The position numbers and the translations under genes are program-made. Positions 1 to 6,182 of a stretch of 7,224 nt of DNA are shown in pieces (the stretch's first letter is position 1; every line of letters begins with the position of its first letter). The notes under the pieces were generated by a model that worked only from the letters and a program-made list of their open reading frames with translations, made no database searches and had not been told where the DNA came from. The DNA is from Alsobacter sp964544365 (GTDB taxonomy: Bacteria > Pseudomonadota > Alphaproteobacteria > Rhizobiales > Beijerinckiaceae), in NCBI GenBank assembly GCA_964544365.1, contig CAZJCW010000227.1:1-7224 (forward strand), given 5' to 3'.

Positions 1-190
1 GGACCCCCGGCATGGTGAGATCGAGCAGGACGAGATCGATCTCCACGCCCTTGCCGAGTTGATCGCTCACCTCGTCGAACGTCCCCGCCTCGACGATCGA
101 GATGCCTTCGACGATGCCGATGACGGCCTCCCGCAAGGCCCCCCGCACCAGCGGATGATCGTCGGCGATCATGATCTTGGTCTGCGCCAT
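1..190 (-). CDS. Response regulator, N-terminal receiver domain (partial; probably LuxR/NarL type)
   Basis: This is the first 63 residues of a two-component response regulator; the rest lies beyond base 1. The receiver-domain signature is clear. After MAQTKIMIADDHPLVRG come the acidic pocket residues D10 and D11, and the likely phosphoacceptor is D57 in VLLDLTMPG. The IADDHPLVR opening is typical of regulators with a LuxR/NarL helix-turn-helix output domain, but that domain is not in the window, so the subtype is inferred. The start is the ATG at 188-190. No good Shine-Dalgarno sequence precedes it: a GGAG touches the start codon and an AGGG lies about 11 bases upstream. It diverges from a symporter-like membrane protein gene. 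In Proteobacteria, regulators of this type next to SSS-family proteins often control acetate or monocarboxylate use (CrbS/CrbR, MctS/MctR), which suggests but does not prove such a role here. Confidence 0.88.
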   Translation of the reverse strand, partial: MAQTKIMIADDHPLVRGALREAVIGIVEGISIVEAGTFDEVSDQLGKGVEIDLVLLDLTMPGV

Positions 191-274
191 CTCCGCCAAT
201 GCCCTGTCCCCCATCGCAGATCTTGTTCGTTCTGAAGCGTCTTTGCACGTATTCTGACGCCTTGACCATGGCGT

Positions 275-300
275 ACGCAAGCCTCCGGGACCAGTTGCGT
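275..300. promoter_or_regulatory. Inverted repeat, candidate operator in the divergent spacer
   Basis: ACGCAA (275-280) and its exact reverse complement TTGCGT (295-300) lie 20 bp apart start to start, separated by 14 bases. The left arm extends to the 8-bp palindrome GCGTACGC (271-278). The right arm reads TTGCGTGC, so the extended half-sites match at 7 of 8 positions. Two-turn spacing in a spacer shared by a response-regulator gene and its divergent neighbour fits a dimeric regulator site. A TTGACC (262-267) just upstream could be a -35 box for the plus-strand gene, but the sequence at the expected -10 position is poor. Function is inferred. Confidence 0.3.
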
Positions 301-433
301 GCTTTACGGAGGCTGCCGCGGCCTATCGCGAGGCTTGCGCCCCGTCGCCGTGCTTCGCATGGTGCGCCGGCGGCGCCACGATCGTCGCGGGATTCGGAGC
401 GGGCGGGGCTTCGCGCGATGCGGGACGGGCAGC

Positions 434-1801
434 ATGGCTGAGGCGCAGGCGAGCGATATCCGCGACCTGCTGCGGGCCGGGCTCTCAACGGCCGCCGCCC
501 TCGCGGTGGCCGGCCTCGCAGGCGTCGTCTTCGAGCGGCTTGGCGCGCCGGGGACGGTGATTGCCGGTCTGGCGACCCTGCTTGTCCTGGTGGTCGTCGC
601 CGTCGCCGGTCTGACGGGTGGCACGATGCGTCTTCCTGTCTTCCTGACAGCCGGCCGGAGCATGTCCGTCGCCGCCCTGGGCCTCGCCATCGGTGCCTCC
701 GCCACGACTGCGTTCGGCGGCGGGCCGTTCGTCACGGCTGCAGGCATTGCCGTGGGCGGGTTGCTGCTCGCACCGTCCCTGCGCGGGGCGGGCGTGCCGG
801 GTCTCGCCGGCTGGCTGGGCCACCGTTTCGGCGATCCCATGGTCCGGATGCTGGCCGCCCTCTGCGTCGCTGCCGTTGCTCTCCTGTTCGCGGCGGGTCG
901 GCTGGGAGACATCGGCACGGCGCTCGGAGCCGGATTGGGCCTGTCGCGTCCGGTCGCGGTCGCACTCGCCGCCGGCGCCTGCGCGCTCGTGCTGTTGCCG
1001 GGCGGGCTGCGTGGCTCCCTCCGAGCAGCGTTGTGCGCTGCGCTGGTCGCGCTGGCCGCCCTGCCGGTGGCATCCTCAGCAGGTGCGATTGCCGCGGCCG
1101 CATCCCAGGGGCTCCCGGGGCCTCTCGACGCCGCATGGGTCGCTGCCGCCGCTGCCGTCATGGTGTCGCCACAGGTGGCGCAATCCATTTCCGCGTGCCG
1201 GACGCCGCAGGACGCCAGGCTCGCCTTGCTCCTCGGGGCCTGCGTCACGGCGTTCTTCGGAATCGGCCTGGCCGCGGGCCAGTCCCCCGGCGGCGTGTTT
1301 CCGGCAGTCGGGGCCGTTGCCCTGCGGCTGTCGCTCGACATGGCTGCGGCGATCGCCTTGCTCTGCGCCGCCGGTGCAGCGCTCGGCTTCGAACTGCGTG
1401 GTCCCCTCGACCGACGGCGCCACCCCATGTCCAAGCGATTCGCGGCCCTTCGTGCCACCATGGCACTCTGCATCATCGGTGCCGCCTGGCTCGCCACGCA
1501 GGACGCAGGCCGTCTCGCGGCCATCCGGGAGGTTGCCACGGCCGTCCTCGTCGCCGGCGCGGGTCCGGCGCTGCTGATCGGCGTCATGATCCCTCGCGCG
1601 GGGCGTTGGGGCGGATTGCTGGCCTGCGTCGGTGGGCTTGCCACCGTCGGCCTGCTGCTCGAGGGGCGGCTCGCGCCGGGCATGGACCCGGCAGGGGCGA
1701 CGCTGGCCGGACTGGCTGCCGGCCTCGTGGCAGGCCTCGTGCCGACGCTCTTGATGCGCGGCAGCCCCCGTCTCCCGCCCGTCGACGACGCGTCTCTCTG
1801 A
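434..1801 (+). CDS. Divergent sodium:solute symporter (SSS/SLC5)-like membrane protein
   Basis: A 455-residue, very hydrophobic protein with about 12-13 predicted membrane segments. Alignment by eye to remembered ActP/MctP/VC_2705-type symporters gives collinear matches. RLPVFLTAGRSMS (66-78) corresponds to the YYVAGR signature. LAGWLGHRFGDPMVRMLAAL (124-143) corresponds to the DFLGARYG...VRL stretch. LLPGGLRG (187-194) corresponds to LLGGMRA, TPQDARLALLLGA (257-269) to TPSVRDARRS, and IPRAGRWGGLL (386-396) to WKRANRWGAL. The region after TAGR is shortened and the STADGLLLT-type sodium-site motif is absent; in its place is a GFELRGPLDRRR segment near 318-329. It is also shorter than typical members, which I recall as roughly 550-590 residues. 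Sodium-coupled transport is therefore doubtful; a sensory role with the divergent response regulator is possible. The reading frame is open from GTG 299, but the extra 45 residues are arginine-rich and unlike a membrane-protein N terminus. ATG 434 has a GGGA about 8 bases upstream and gives MAEAQASDIRDLL. Confidence 0.68.
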   Translation: MAEAQASDIRDLLRAGLSTAAALAVAGLAGVVFERLGAPGTVIAGLATLLVLVVVAVAGLTGGTMRLPVFLTAGRSMSVAALGLAIGASATTAFGGGPFVTAAGIAVGGLLLAPSLRGAGVPGLAGWLGHRFGDPMVRMLAALCVAAVALLFAAGRLGDIGTALGAGLGLSRPVAVALAAGACALVLLPGGLRGSLRAALCAALVALAALPVASSAGAIAAAASQGLPGPLDAAWVAAAAAVMVSPQVAQSISACRTPQDARLALLLGACVTAFFGIGLAAGQSPGGVFPAVGAVALRLSLDMAAAIALLCAAGAALGFELRGPLDRRRHPMSKRFAALRATMALCIIGAAWLATQDAGRLAAIREVATAVLVAGAGPALLIGVMIPRAGRWGGLLACVGGLATVGLLLEGRLAPGMDPAGATLAGLAAGLVAGLVPTLLMRGSPRLPPVDDASL

Positions 1802-1903
1802 GCCCCTGTTGCCTCGCGGGTCCTTTGTTCCCCGGGGCGTCTCCTGAAGCCGGGGGCGTGGACGGCAGATCCCGAAAACGGAGCGTTCGGTCTGGCCCTG
1901 GCC

Positions 1904-2206
1904 TCACCCGGCCGCGCGGGCGCGCAGCGCTGACCAGCCGCGCCACGCCAGCCAGAGCAGCGTCACGACATTGCCGAGCACCATGAGCGCGAGAAAGAGG
2001 GCCAGCGCGACAGCGCGTTTCTCCACCAGGAAGAACAGTGCCGTCGCGGCGACGAAACCGGCATAGAGGTCGCCGAGCATGACGAGGCCCCAAGGATCGG
2101 CCACGACCTTTGCGACGCTGTCCCAGAAGGGGGCTTGCCCGAACGCCCACAGGATCAGTCCCGCGAGGGCGACGGCGACGGCGGTGAAGGCGATGCGGAC
2201 GGCCAT
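1904..2206 (-). CDS. Small DUF1475-like membrane protein
   Basis: A 100-residue integral membrane protein with three predicted membrane segments (about 4-22, 43-61 and 70-92) and an Arg-rich C-terminal tail (RGWSALRARAAG). DPWGLVMLGDLYAGF (37-51) and LFLALMVLGNVVTLLW (70-85) resemble the DPW...DAYxGF and LLLGN motifs I recall for DUF1475, a family of unknown function. The match is by eye. ATG 2206 is preferred because GGGAG (plus-strand positions 2215-2219) precedes it by 8 bases. An upstream in-frame ATG at 2224 would add MTGDPE and has no comparable ribosome binding site. The gene begins 20 bases after the ligase stop codon on the same strand and is probably co-transcribed with it, though no functional link to repair is evident. 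Its 3' end faces the symporter-like gene across 102 bases. Confidence 0.72.
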   Translation of the reverse strand: MAVRIAFTAVAVALAGLILWAFGQAPFWDSVAKVVADPWGLVMLGDLYAGFVAATALFFLVEKRAVALALFLALMVLGNVVTLLWLAWRGWSALRARAAG

Positions 2207-2214
2207 CTCTGGAT

Positions 2215-2219
2215 CTCCC
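2215..2219 (-). promoter_or_regulatory. Ribosome binding site deciding the start of the DUF1475-like gene
   Basis: GGGAG on the minus strand ends 8 bases before ATG 2206. It lies inside the six-codon extension that ATG 2224 would create, so it favours the shorter protein. Confidence 0.6.
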
Positions 2220-2226
2220 GTCATGT

Positions 2227-3915
2227 CTACGTGCCGGACGTTGCCTCGGACCTGCCGCGCCCTCCGGCGACGATCAGCCGTTCGAGCACGTCGATCCGGT
2301 CGGCCTCGCCCGGCGGCTTGTCCCAGCGGATCCGTGAGATGCGGGGAAAGCGCATGGCGACACCCGACTTGTGTCGCGTGGAGCGGTTGATGCCCTCGAA
2401 GGCGACTTCGAGCACCAGCCCTCGGTCCGGCTCGTGCGTGACCTCGCGCACGGGACCGAAGCGGTTGATGGTATTGCGACGCACGAAACGATCGAGATCC
2501 TGGAGTTCCTTGTCGGTGAACCCGAAATAGGCCTTTCCGACGGGCACCAGCTCGTCGCCTTCCCCGGTGCCTCGCCAGACGCCGAACGTGAAGTCCGAGT
2601 AGAAGGATGAGCGCTTGCCGTGCCCGCGCTGCGCGTACATCAGGACGGCGTCGATCACGAACGGATCGTGTTTCCATTTGTACCAGAGGCCCTTGGGCCT
2701 GCCGGGCACATACGGGCTGTCCGCCCGCTTGATCATGCAGCCCTCGACCGCGCCCGCATCCTCGCCCGCACCGGCGTCGGCCGGCGCGGCACGCGCGGCG
2801 GCGAGGTCGTCCCACGTCGCGAAAGCGATCATGGGCGAAATGTCTATCCGCGGCTCGGCGAGGCCGGCTACGAAGGTCTCGAGCCGCGCGCGGCGGGCGG
2901 AAAAGGGCAGGGGCCGCAGGTCTTCGCCGTCCAGCGTCAGCAGGTCGTAGGCCCGGATATGGGCGGGGAACTCGACCAGCATCTTCGGCGAGACGCTCGC
3001 CCGGTTCAGCCGCTGCTGCAGCACGTTGAAAGACTGCACGCGACCGTCGCGCAGAACAAGAAGTTCGCCGTCGATGGCGCCGTCGAAGGACAAGGCGTCC
3101 AGTACGTCGGGAAAGCTCCGCGAGATGTCCTCCCCGGTGCGCGAATAGAGCCGCGCGACCCTTCGGCCGTCGGCCCGACGACCCGCCACCGCCTGCACGC
3201 GGATGCCGTCCCACTTCCATTCGGCGGTCATGCCGGCGGGGTCGAGGCTGTCGAAGTCGGCGTCCTCGATGGGGTGCGCCAGCATCGGAGGCCGGAAGGG
3301 CGCGGGATCGCTCGCCTCCGGCCGCGGCCCGTGTCCCTCCGCCCATGCAAAAAGCGCGGCGTAGGGCGGTTCGAGCCCGTGCCATACCTCCTCGATGTCA
3401 TCCGGGACGAGGGTGCCGAGACCGGCGACCGCGCTCTTGGCGAGGCGAGCCGAGACGCCGATTCGCAACGCGCCGGTGATCAGCTTCAACAGGGCCCACC
3501 GCCCGGTCTCGTCCAGTCCGTCCAGCCAGCGCGAGAGGATGCCCGGCAGCTCCGACTTCCCGACACCCTGGAGCCTCTCCACCACCTCCCCCAGCGACGG
3601 GGGCGGCCTGTTGTGTCCTGGCCCTTCACCGGGATCGCCTGCCGGCGCGGGCCACAGCAGCGCGACGGTTTCGGACAGGTCGCCGACATAGTCGTAGGAC
3701 AGGCCGAAGAGGACCGGGTCGGTCCGCTCGGCGATCAGAGCGCGGATCAGGCCCGGCTTGGCGTTGGCGAACGAGAGGCCGCCCGCCATGGCGGCCAGCG
3801 CGAAGCCGCGCTCGGGGTCCGGCGTTGTCCGGAAATAGTCGACCAGCATCCGCAGCTTTGCGTTGCGGCCGGGCTCGTAGGCGAGGCGATCGAGCAGGGC
3901 GGCGAATCGGTTCAT
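2227..3915 (-). CDS. ATP-dependent DNA ligase, cisplatin-damage-response type
   Basis: A 562-residue ligase that seals 3'-OH/5'-phosphate nicks through an enzyme-AMP intermediate. It has the three-domain layout of DNA ligase I-like enzymes: an N-terminal DNA-binding domain (about 1-195), the nucleotidyltransferase domain (about 205-420) and a C-terminal OB fold. Motif I is EWKWDGIR (232-239), with K234 the predicted AMP-accepting lysine. Other motifs are LYSRTGEDIS (256-265), IDGELL (281-286, motif III), RAYDLL (321-326, IIIa), GCMIKR (392-397, IV), WYKWKHDP (411-418, V) and RFPRISRIRWDK (522-533, VI). All are intact, so it should be active. An Ala/Gly-rich insertion (about 374-390) precedes motif IV. 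The start ATG (3913-3915) overlaps the exonuclease stop as ATGA, with GGGGA about 10 bases upstream, indicating translational coupling. The family belongs to the exonuclease-ligase-helicase-PdeM cassette, which is linked to repair of DNA damage including cisplatin lesions. Confidence 0.95.
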   Translation of the reverse strand: MNRFAALLDRLAYEPGRNAKLRMLVDYFRTTPDPERGFALAAMAGGLSFANAKPGLIRALIAERTDPVLFGLSYDYVGDLSETVALLWPAPAGDPGEGPGHNRPPPSLGEVVERLQGVGKSELPGILSRWLDGLDETGRWALLKLITGALRIGVSARLAKSAVAGLGTLVPDDIEEVWHGLEPPYAALFAWAEGHGPRPEASDPAPFRPPMLAHPIEDADFDSLDPAGMTAEWKWDGIRVQAVAGRRADGRRVARLYSRTGEDISRSFPDVLDALSFDGAIDGELLVLRDGRVQSFNVLQQRLNRASVSPKMLVEFPAHIRAYDLLTLDGEDLRPLPFSARRARLETFVAGLAEPRIDISPMIAFATWDDLAAARAAPADAGAGEDAGAVEGCMIKRADSPYVPGRPKGLWYKWKHDPFVIDAVLMYAQRGHGKRSSFYSDFTFGVWRGTGEGDELVPVGKAYFGFTDKELQDLDRFVRRNTINRFGPVREVTHEPDRGLVLEVAFEGINRSTRHKSGVAMRFPRISRIRWDKPPGEADRIDVLERLIVAGGRGRSEATSGT

Positions 3916-4958
3916 GCCGGCGTGTTCCCCGCTGTCGACGGCTCGTCGGGCTCGGCCTCGCCCTCGTCGCCGTAGCCGACAAGGCGCAGCGGGCGGGCGC
4001 GGATGCCCTGCGTCACGCACCAATGGACGAGCGCGTCCTCCTGCCCGTGCGTCACCCACACCTCGCCCGCACCGGTCTCGCCGATGGTGCGGCAGAGGTC
4101 GTCCCAGTCGGCGTGGTCCGACACGACCAGCGGCAGTTCGACGCCGCGCTGGCGGGCCCGGGCGCGCACCCGCATCCAGCCCGACGCGAACGCCGTGACC
4201 GGATCGGGGAAGCGCCGGGACCAGAGGTCCTGGATCTGCCCCGGCGGGCAGATGACGATGGCCCCGGCGAGTTCCGAGCGCTGCTGCGCGACGACCTTGC
4301 GCACCTCGCCCAGCGCGGCGCCTTCCGTCTCGTAGAGCGCGGTCAGCTTCTCCAGCGCGCCATGGATGTGGATCGGCCGGTCCCACCCCGCCGCGCGGAT
4401 GAGGCTCATCAGCCTCTGGGCCTTGCCGAGCGCGTAGGCGCCGACGATGTGCGCCCGCTCGGGAAAGAGACGCACCGATTCCATCAGCTTCGCCACCTCG
4501 CCACGGGTGTCGGGATGGCGGAACACCGGCAACCCGAAAGTCGCCTCGGTGATGAACACGTCGCAAGGCACGACCTCGAAGGCGCGGCAGGTCGGGTCCG
4601 GCGCGCGCTTGTAGTCGCCCGACACGACGATCCGCGTTCCGCCGGCCTCGATGGCGATCTGCGCCGACCCCAGCACGTGGCCGGCCGGATGGAAGGTCGC
4701 CGTCACGCCGCCCAGCGCGATCGATCGTCCCAGCTCGGCGGCCTGCGTCGTGCCGGCGAAACCTTCGCCGTAGCGCACGGCCATGATGGCGAGGGTCTCG
4801 CGGGTCGCCAGCACCGCGCCGTGGCCGGAGCGGGCGTGGTCGGAATGGCCGTGCGTGATCAGCGCCCGCTTCACCGGGCGGACCGGGTCGATGTGCACGT
4901 CGGCCGGCGGGCAATAGAGCCCGGAGGGCGTCGGGGTGAGGAGGTCGCTCGGCCGCAT
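3912..4958 (-). CDS. Ligase-associated DNA damage response exonuclease (metallo-beta-lactamase/beta-CASP)
   Basis: A 348-residue protein of the metallo-beta-lactamase/beta-CASP nuclease superfamily, specifically the family paired with the cisplatin-type ligase. Cassette members of this family are described as metal-dependent DNA exonucleases. Visible metal-site motifs are THGHSDHA (35-42, HxHxDH), HPAGH (90-94, H94), SGDYKR (113-118, D115) and SDHADWDDL (280-288), with a late VTHGQEDAL (302-310). The opening MRPSDLLTPTPSGLYCPP agrees with family members as I recall them, so ATG 4958 is chosen. An in-frame ATG at 4982 would add eight residues (MSRPICQP), and the frame stays open further upstream. 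Neither ATG has a clear Shine-Dalgarno sequence. The C-terminal tail is acidic and proline-rich (332-348) and probably disordered. It is the first gene of the minus-strand operon and is coupled to the ligase. Confidence 0.94.
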   Translation of the reverse strand: MRPSDLLTPTPSGLYCPPADVHIDPVRPVKRALITHGHSDHARSGHGAVLATRETLAIMAVRYGEGFAGTTQAAELGRSIALGGVTATFHPAGHVLGSAQIAIEAGGTRIVVSGDYKRAPDPTCRAFEVVPCDVFITEATFGLPVFRHPDTRGEVAKLMESVRLFPERAHIVGAYALGKAQRLMSLIRAAGWDRPIHIHGALEKLTALYETEGAALGEVRKVVAQQRSELAGAIVICPPGQIQDLWSRRFPDPVTAFASGWMRVRARARQRGVELPLVVSDHADWDDLCRTIGETGAGEVWVTHGQEDALVHWCVTQGIRARPLRLVGYGDEGEAEPDEPSTAGNTPA

Positions 4959-5011
4959 TGGCTGACAGATAGGCCGGGACATGGCCGGCGGCAAAGGGGC
5001 GTTTCCGACAT

Positions 5012-5045
5012 CCGGAAAGAGAAAGGCCCCGCGAGTGGCGGGGCC
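5012..5045 (-). terminator. Rho-independent terminator on the minus strand, upstream of the exonuclease
   Basis: An 8-bp perfect GC stem, GGCCCCGC / GCGGGGCC (plus-strand arms 5025-5032 and 5038-5045), has a 5-base loop. On the minus strand it is followed at once by TTTCTCTTTCC. The T-rich side lies only on the minus strand; on the plus strand the hairpin is preceded by A-rich sequence and followed by AGTGGGG. It therefore ends a transcript running leftward, although no protein gene on that strand lies between it and the methyltransferase. It implies a short RNA or a leader upstream of the exonuclease gene, whose start codon is about 55 bases farther on. Confidence 0.72.
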
Positions 5046-5049
5046 AGTG

Positions 5050-5078
5050 GGGCGCTGCGAGGGGAGGAAGCAACGCCC
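5050..5078 (-). other. Anti-Shine-Dalgarno stem-loop
   Basis: The two 9-base arms are GGGCGUUGC (plus-strand 5070-5078) and GCAGCGCCC (5050-5058), fully paired with one G-U wobble. The 11-base loop UUCCUCCCCUC (5059-5069) contains CCUCC, the complement of the GGAGG ribosome binding site. It lies 4 bases upstream, in transcript order, of the terminator stem. Confidence 0.65.
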
Positions 5079-5173
5079 GGGGAAGGGACGCCCGCCGGAG
5101 GGTGGCTGGCGTGGGAAGACCATCGCCCGGCGCGCCTCATGCCGCAGTGCGGCTTCGCACATGGCGGATCGCC

Positions 5174-5202
5174 TTGACCGCGATCGACCGTCCGGCTTCA
5201 AC
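5174..5202 (+). promoter_or_regulatory. Possible promoter for the methyltransferase-helicase genes
   Basis: TTGACC (5174-5179) matches the -35 box at five of six positions. TTCAAC (5197-5202) follows after 17 bases as a weak -10. Transcription would begin about at the ATG at 5210, which has no Shine-Dalgarno sequence, so the mRNA could be leaderless. The context CGCCTTGACC also occurs at 258-267 in the other divergent spacer. The -10 match is weak, so confidence is low. Confidence 0.3.
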
Positions 5203-5209
5203 ACGCGCC

Positions 5210-6133
5210 ATGACCGAAGACCTGCGGACCTCCGGCGACCTTGCCGCCGACCGTCGCTATGCCTGGGCGATGGCGGCTCTGGGGGACGGCGATGCCGTCG
5301 CGGCGGCGGACCTGCTGCGGCAGGCGCTCGAGATCGTGCCGGCCTGGACGCCGGCCTGGCTGGCGCTGGGCGACGCCTGCCGGCAGGGCGGCGACCTGTC
5401 CGCGGCCGAGACGGCATGGCTGCGCTGCCTCGTCCTCGATCCTGCCGACCGGCTGGGTGCCGGAGCGCGTCTCGCCGAGGCCGGTTCCGTTCCAGCCGAG
5501 GGCGCCATCAGTGCCGCCTATGTCGCGAAGCTCTTCGACGACTACGCCCCGCGCTTCGAACGGCACCTGACCGAGTCGCTGGGCTATCGCGGTCCGGCCC
5601 TCGTGGCGGACGCCCTCGCCCGGGCGGCGCCGGCCCGCCGCTTCGCCCGCGCGCTGGATCTCGGGTGCGGAACCGGGCTCGTCGGCGCGGTCCTGCGTCC
5701 GCTCGTGGACTGGCTCGGCGGCTGCGACCTGTCGCCGGCGATGCTGGCCCGCGCCCGGGCGGGCGGCCTTTACGACCGCCTCGAGACGTCCGATCTCCTG
5801 TCTGCCCTGCGGGCCGAGCCTCCCTCGACCCTCGATCTCGTCGTCGCCGCCGATGTCCTGATCTACGTGCCCGATCTTGCCCCGGTCTTCCGCGCGGCGG
5901 CCCGGGCTCTCGCGACCGGCGGGCTGTTCGTCTTCACCACGCAGGCCACGCAGGGAGAGGGCGAGGCCGCCGTCTCGGTCGGCCCGGACCTGCGCGTGCG
6001 GCATGCGACGCCGTTCGTCCTCTCCCTCGCGGAAGAGGCCGGCTTCGCCGTCGAGCTGCAGGCTCCCGAATGGGCGCGGAAGGAGCGGGGGGAACCGGTC
6101 CCGGGCCTCCTGGCGGTCCTGCGCCGTGCTTGA
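5210..6133 (+). CDS. TPR-containing SAM-dependent methyltransferase
   Basis: A 307-residue soluble protein. Residues about 16-80 form one to two TPR-like helical repeats (ALGDGDAVAAADLLRQALEI, then WLALGDACRQGGDLSAAETA). A linker, AAYVAKLFDDYAPRFERHL (102-120), leads to a Rossmann methyltransferase domain. Motif I is ALDLGCGTG (148-156), the SAM-ribose acidic residue is D173 in GCDLSPAMLA, motif IV is DLVVAADVLIYV (209-220), and ALATGGLFVFTTQ (233-245) is the following strand region. This layout matches the predicted methyltransferases with TPR repeats (COG4976 type) as I recall them; the substrate is unknown. ATG 5210 has no ribosome binding site. The frame is open upstream to ATG 5102, but the extra residues have low-complexity composition and overlap the candidate small RNA. 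It diverges from the exonuclease and precedes the helicase by 49 bases, probably in one transcript. Confidence 0.88.
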   Translation: MTEDLRTSGDLAADRRYAWAMAALGDGDAVAAADLLRQALEIVPAWTPAWLALGDACRQGGDLSAAETAWLRCLVLDPADRLGAGARLAEAGSVPAEGAISAAYVAKLFDDYAPRFERHLTESLGYRGPALVADALARAAPARRFARALDLGCGTGLVGAVLRPLVDWLGGCDLSPAMLARARAGGLYDRLETSDLLSALRAEPPSTLDLVVAADVLIYVPDLAPVFRAAARALATGGLFVFTTQATQGEGEAAVSVGPDLRVRHATPFVLSLAEEAGFAVELQAPEWARKERGEPVPGLLAVLRRA

Positions 6134-6182
6134 GGGTCGCGACGAAGGTGACGCGGGCCCGTCGGCGCGCTAGCTCTGGTGG

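Larger units (their letters stand above)
5012..5165 (-). ncRNA. Candidate small RNA with anti-Shine-Dalgarno hairpin loops
   Basis: The minus strand has three GGGCG motifs (plus-strand positions 5124-5128, 5089-5093 and 5074-5078), each followed by a C/U-rich tract: CUUCCC, UCCCUUCCCC and UUCCUCCCC. The last forms the clearest hairpin (5050-5078), with stem GGGCGUUGC / GCAGCGCCC (9 bp, one G-U) and loop UUCCUCCCCUC. The first can form a bulged 6-bp stem (5104-5127) with loop UCUUCCCACG. The second can form a 4-bp stem (5078-5094) with CCCUUC in the loop. The terminator follows directly. Exposed CCUCC-type loops plus a terminator resemble the Rhizobiales alpha-r14/NfeR1 (suhB-like) small RNAs as I recall them. 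The 5' end is not determined; 5165 is an outer guess, based on a weak TTGAAG...GTCAAG promoter-like pair, and the true start could be nearer 5130. It could instead be an attenuated leader of the exonuclease gene. Confidence 0.55.

Noticed and set aside
199..441. An 80-codon plus-strand open frame overlapping the start of the symporter-like gene
   Set aside because: No recognisable domain, Arg/Pro/Ala-rich shadow composition, no ribosome binding site, and it overlaps both the divergent spacer and the favoured start at 434.
304..1683. Long minus-strand open frame opposite the symporter-like gene
   Set aside because: Low-complexity Ala/Pro/Arg/Ser composition is typical of an antisense shadow in GC-rich DNA; the plus-strand frame has membrane segments and family motifs.
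1830..1855. CCCCGG...CCGGGG inverted repeat between the convergent genes as a shared terminator
   Set aside because: The 6-bp stem has a 14-base loop and no T tract on either strand. I see nothing else of note in the 102-base gap (1802-1903).
2620..3975. Long plus-strand open frame opposite the ligase
   Set aside because: Antisense shadow; the ligase frame carries all nucleotidyltransferase motifs.
5059..5078. Plus-strand GGAGGAAGCA resembling the apical part of bacterial SRP RNA
   Set aside because: The closing base pair of the GNRA tetraloop and the symmetric internal loop are absent; the sequence is explained by the complement of the anti-SD hairpin.
4959..5165. Upstream extension of the exonuclease frame, beginning MCEAALRHEARRAMV
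   Set aside because: The frame is open, but the extension runs through the terminator hairpin and anti-SD loops and has no place in the nuclease fold. Structured RNA explains it better.
3825..5177. Long plus-strand open frame opposite the exonuclease
   Set aside because: Antisense shadow rich in Arg, Gly and His; the minus-strand frame has the complete HxHxDH metal site.
6134..6182. Possible start of the helicase closer to the methyltransferase stop
   Set aside because: An in-frame TAG at 6171-6173 excludes any start upstream of it; GTG 6183 is the first usable start codon.
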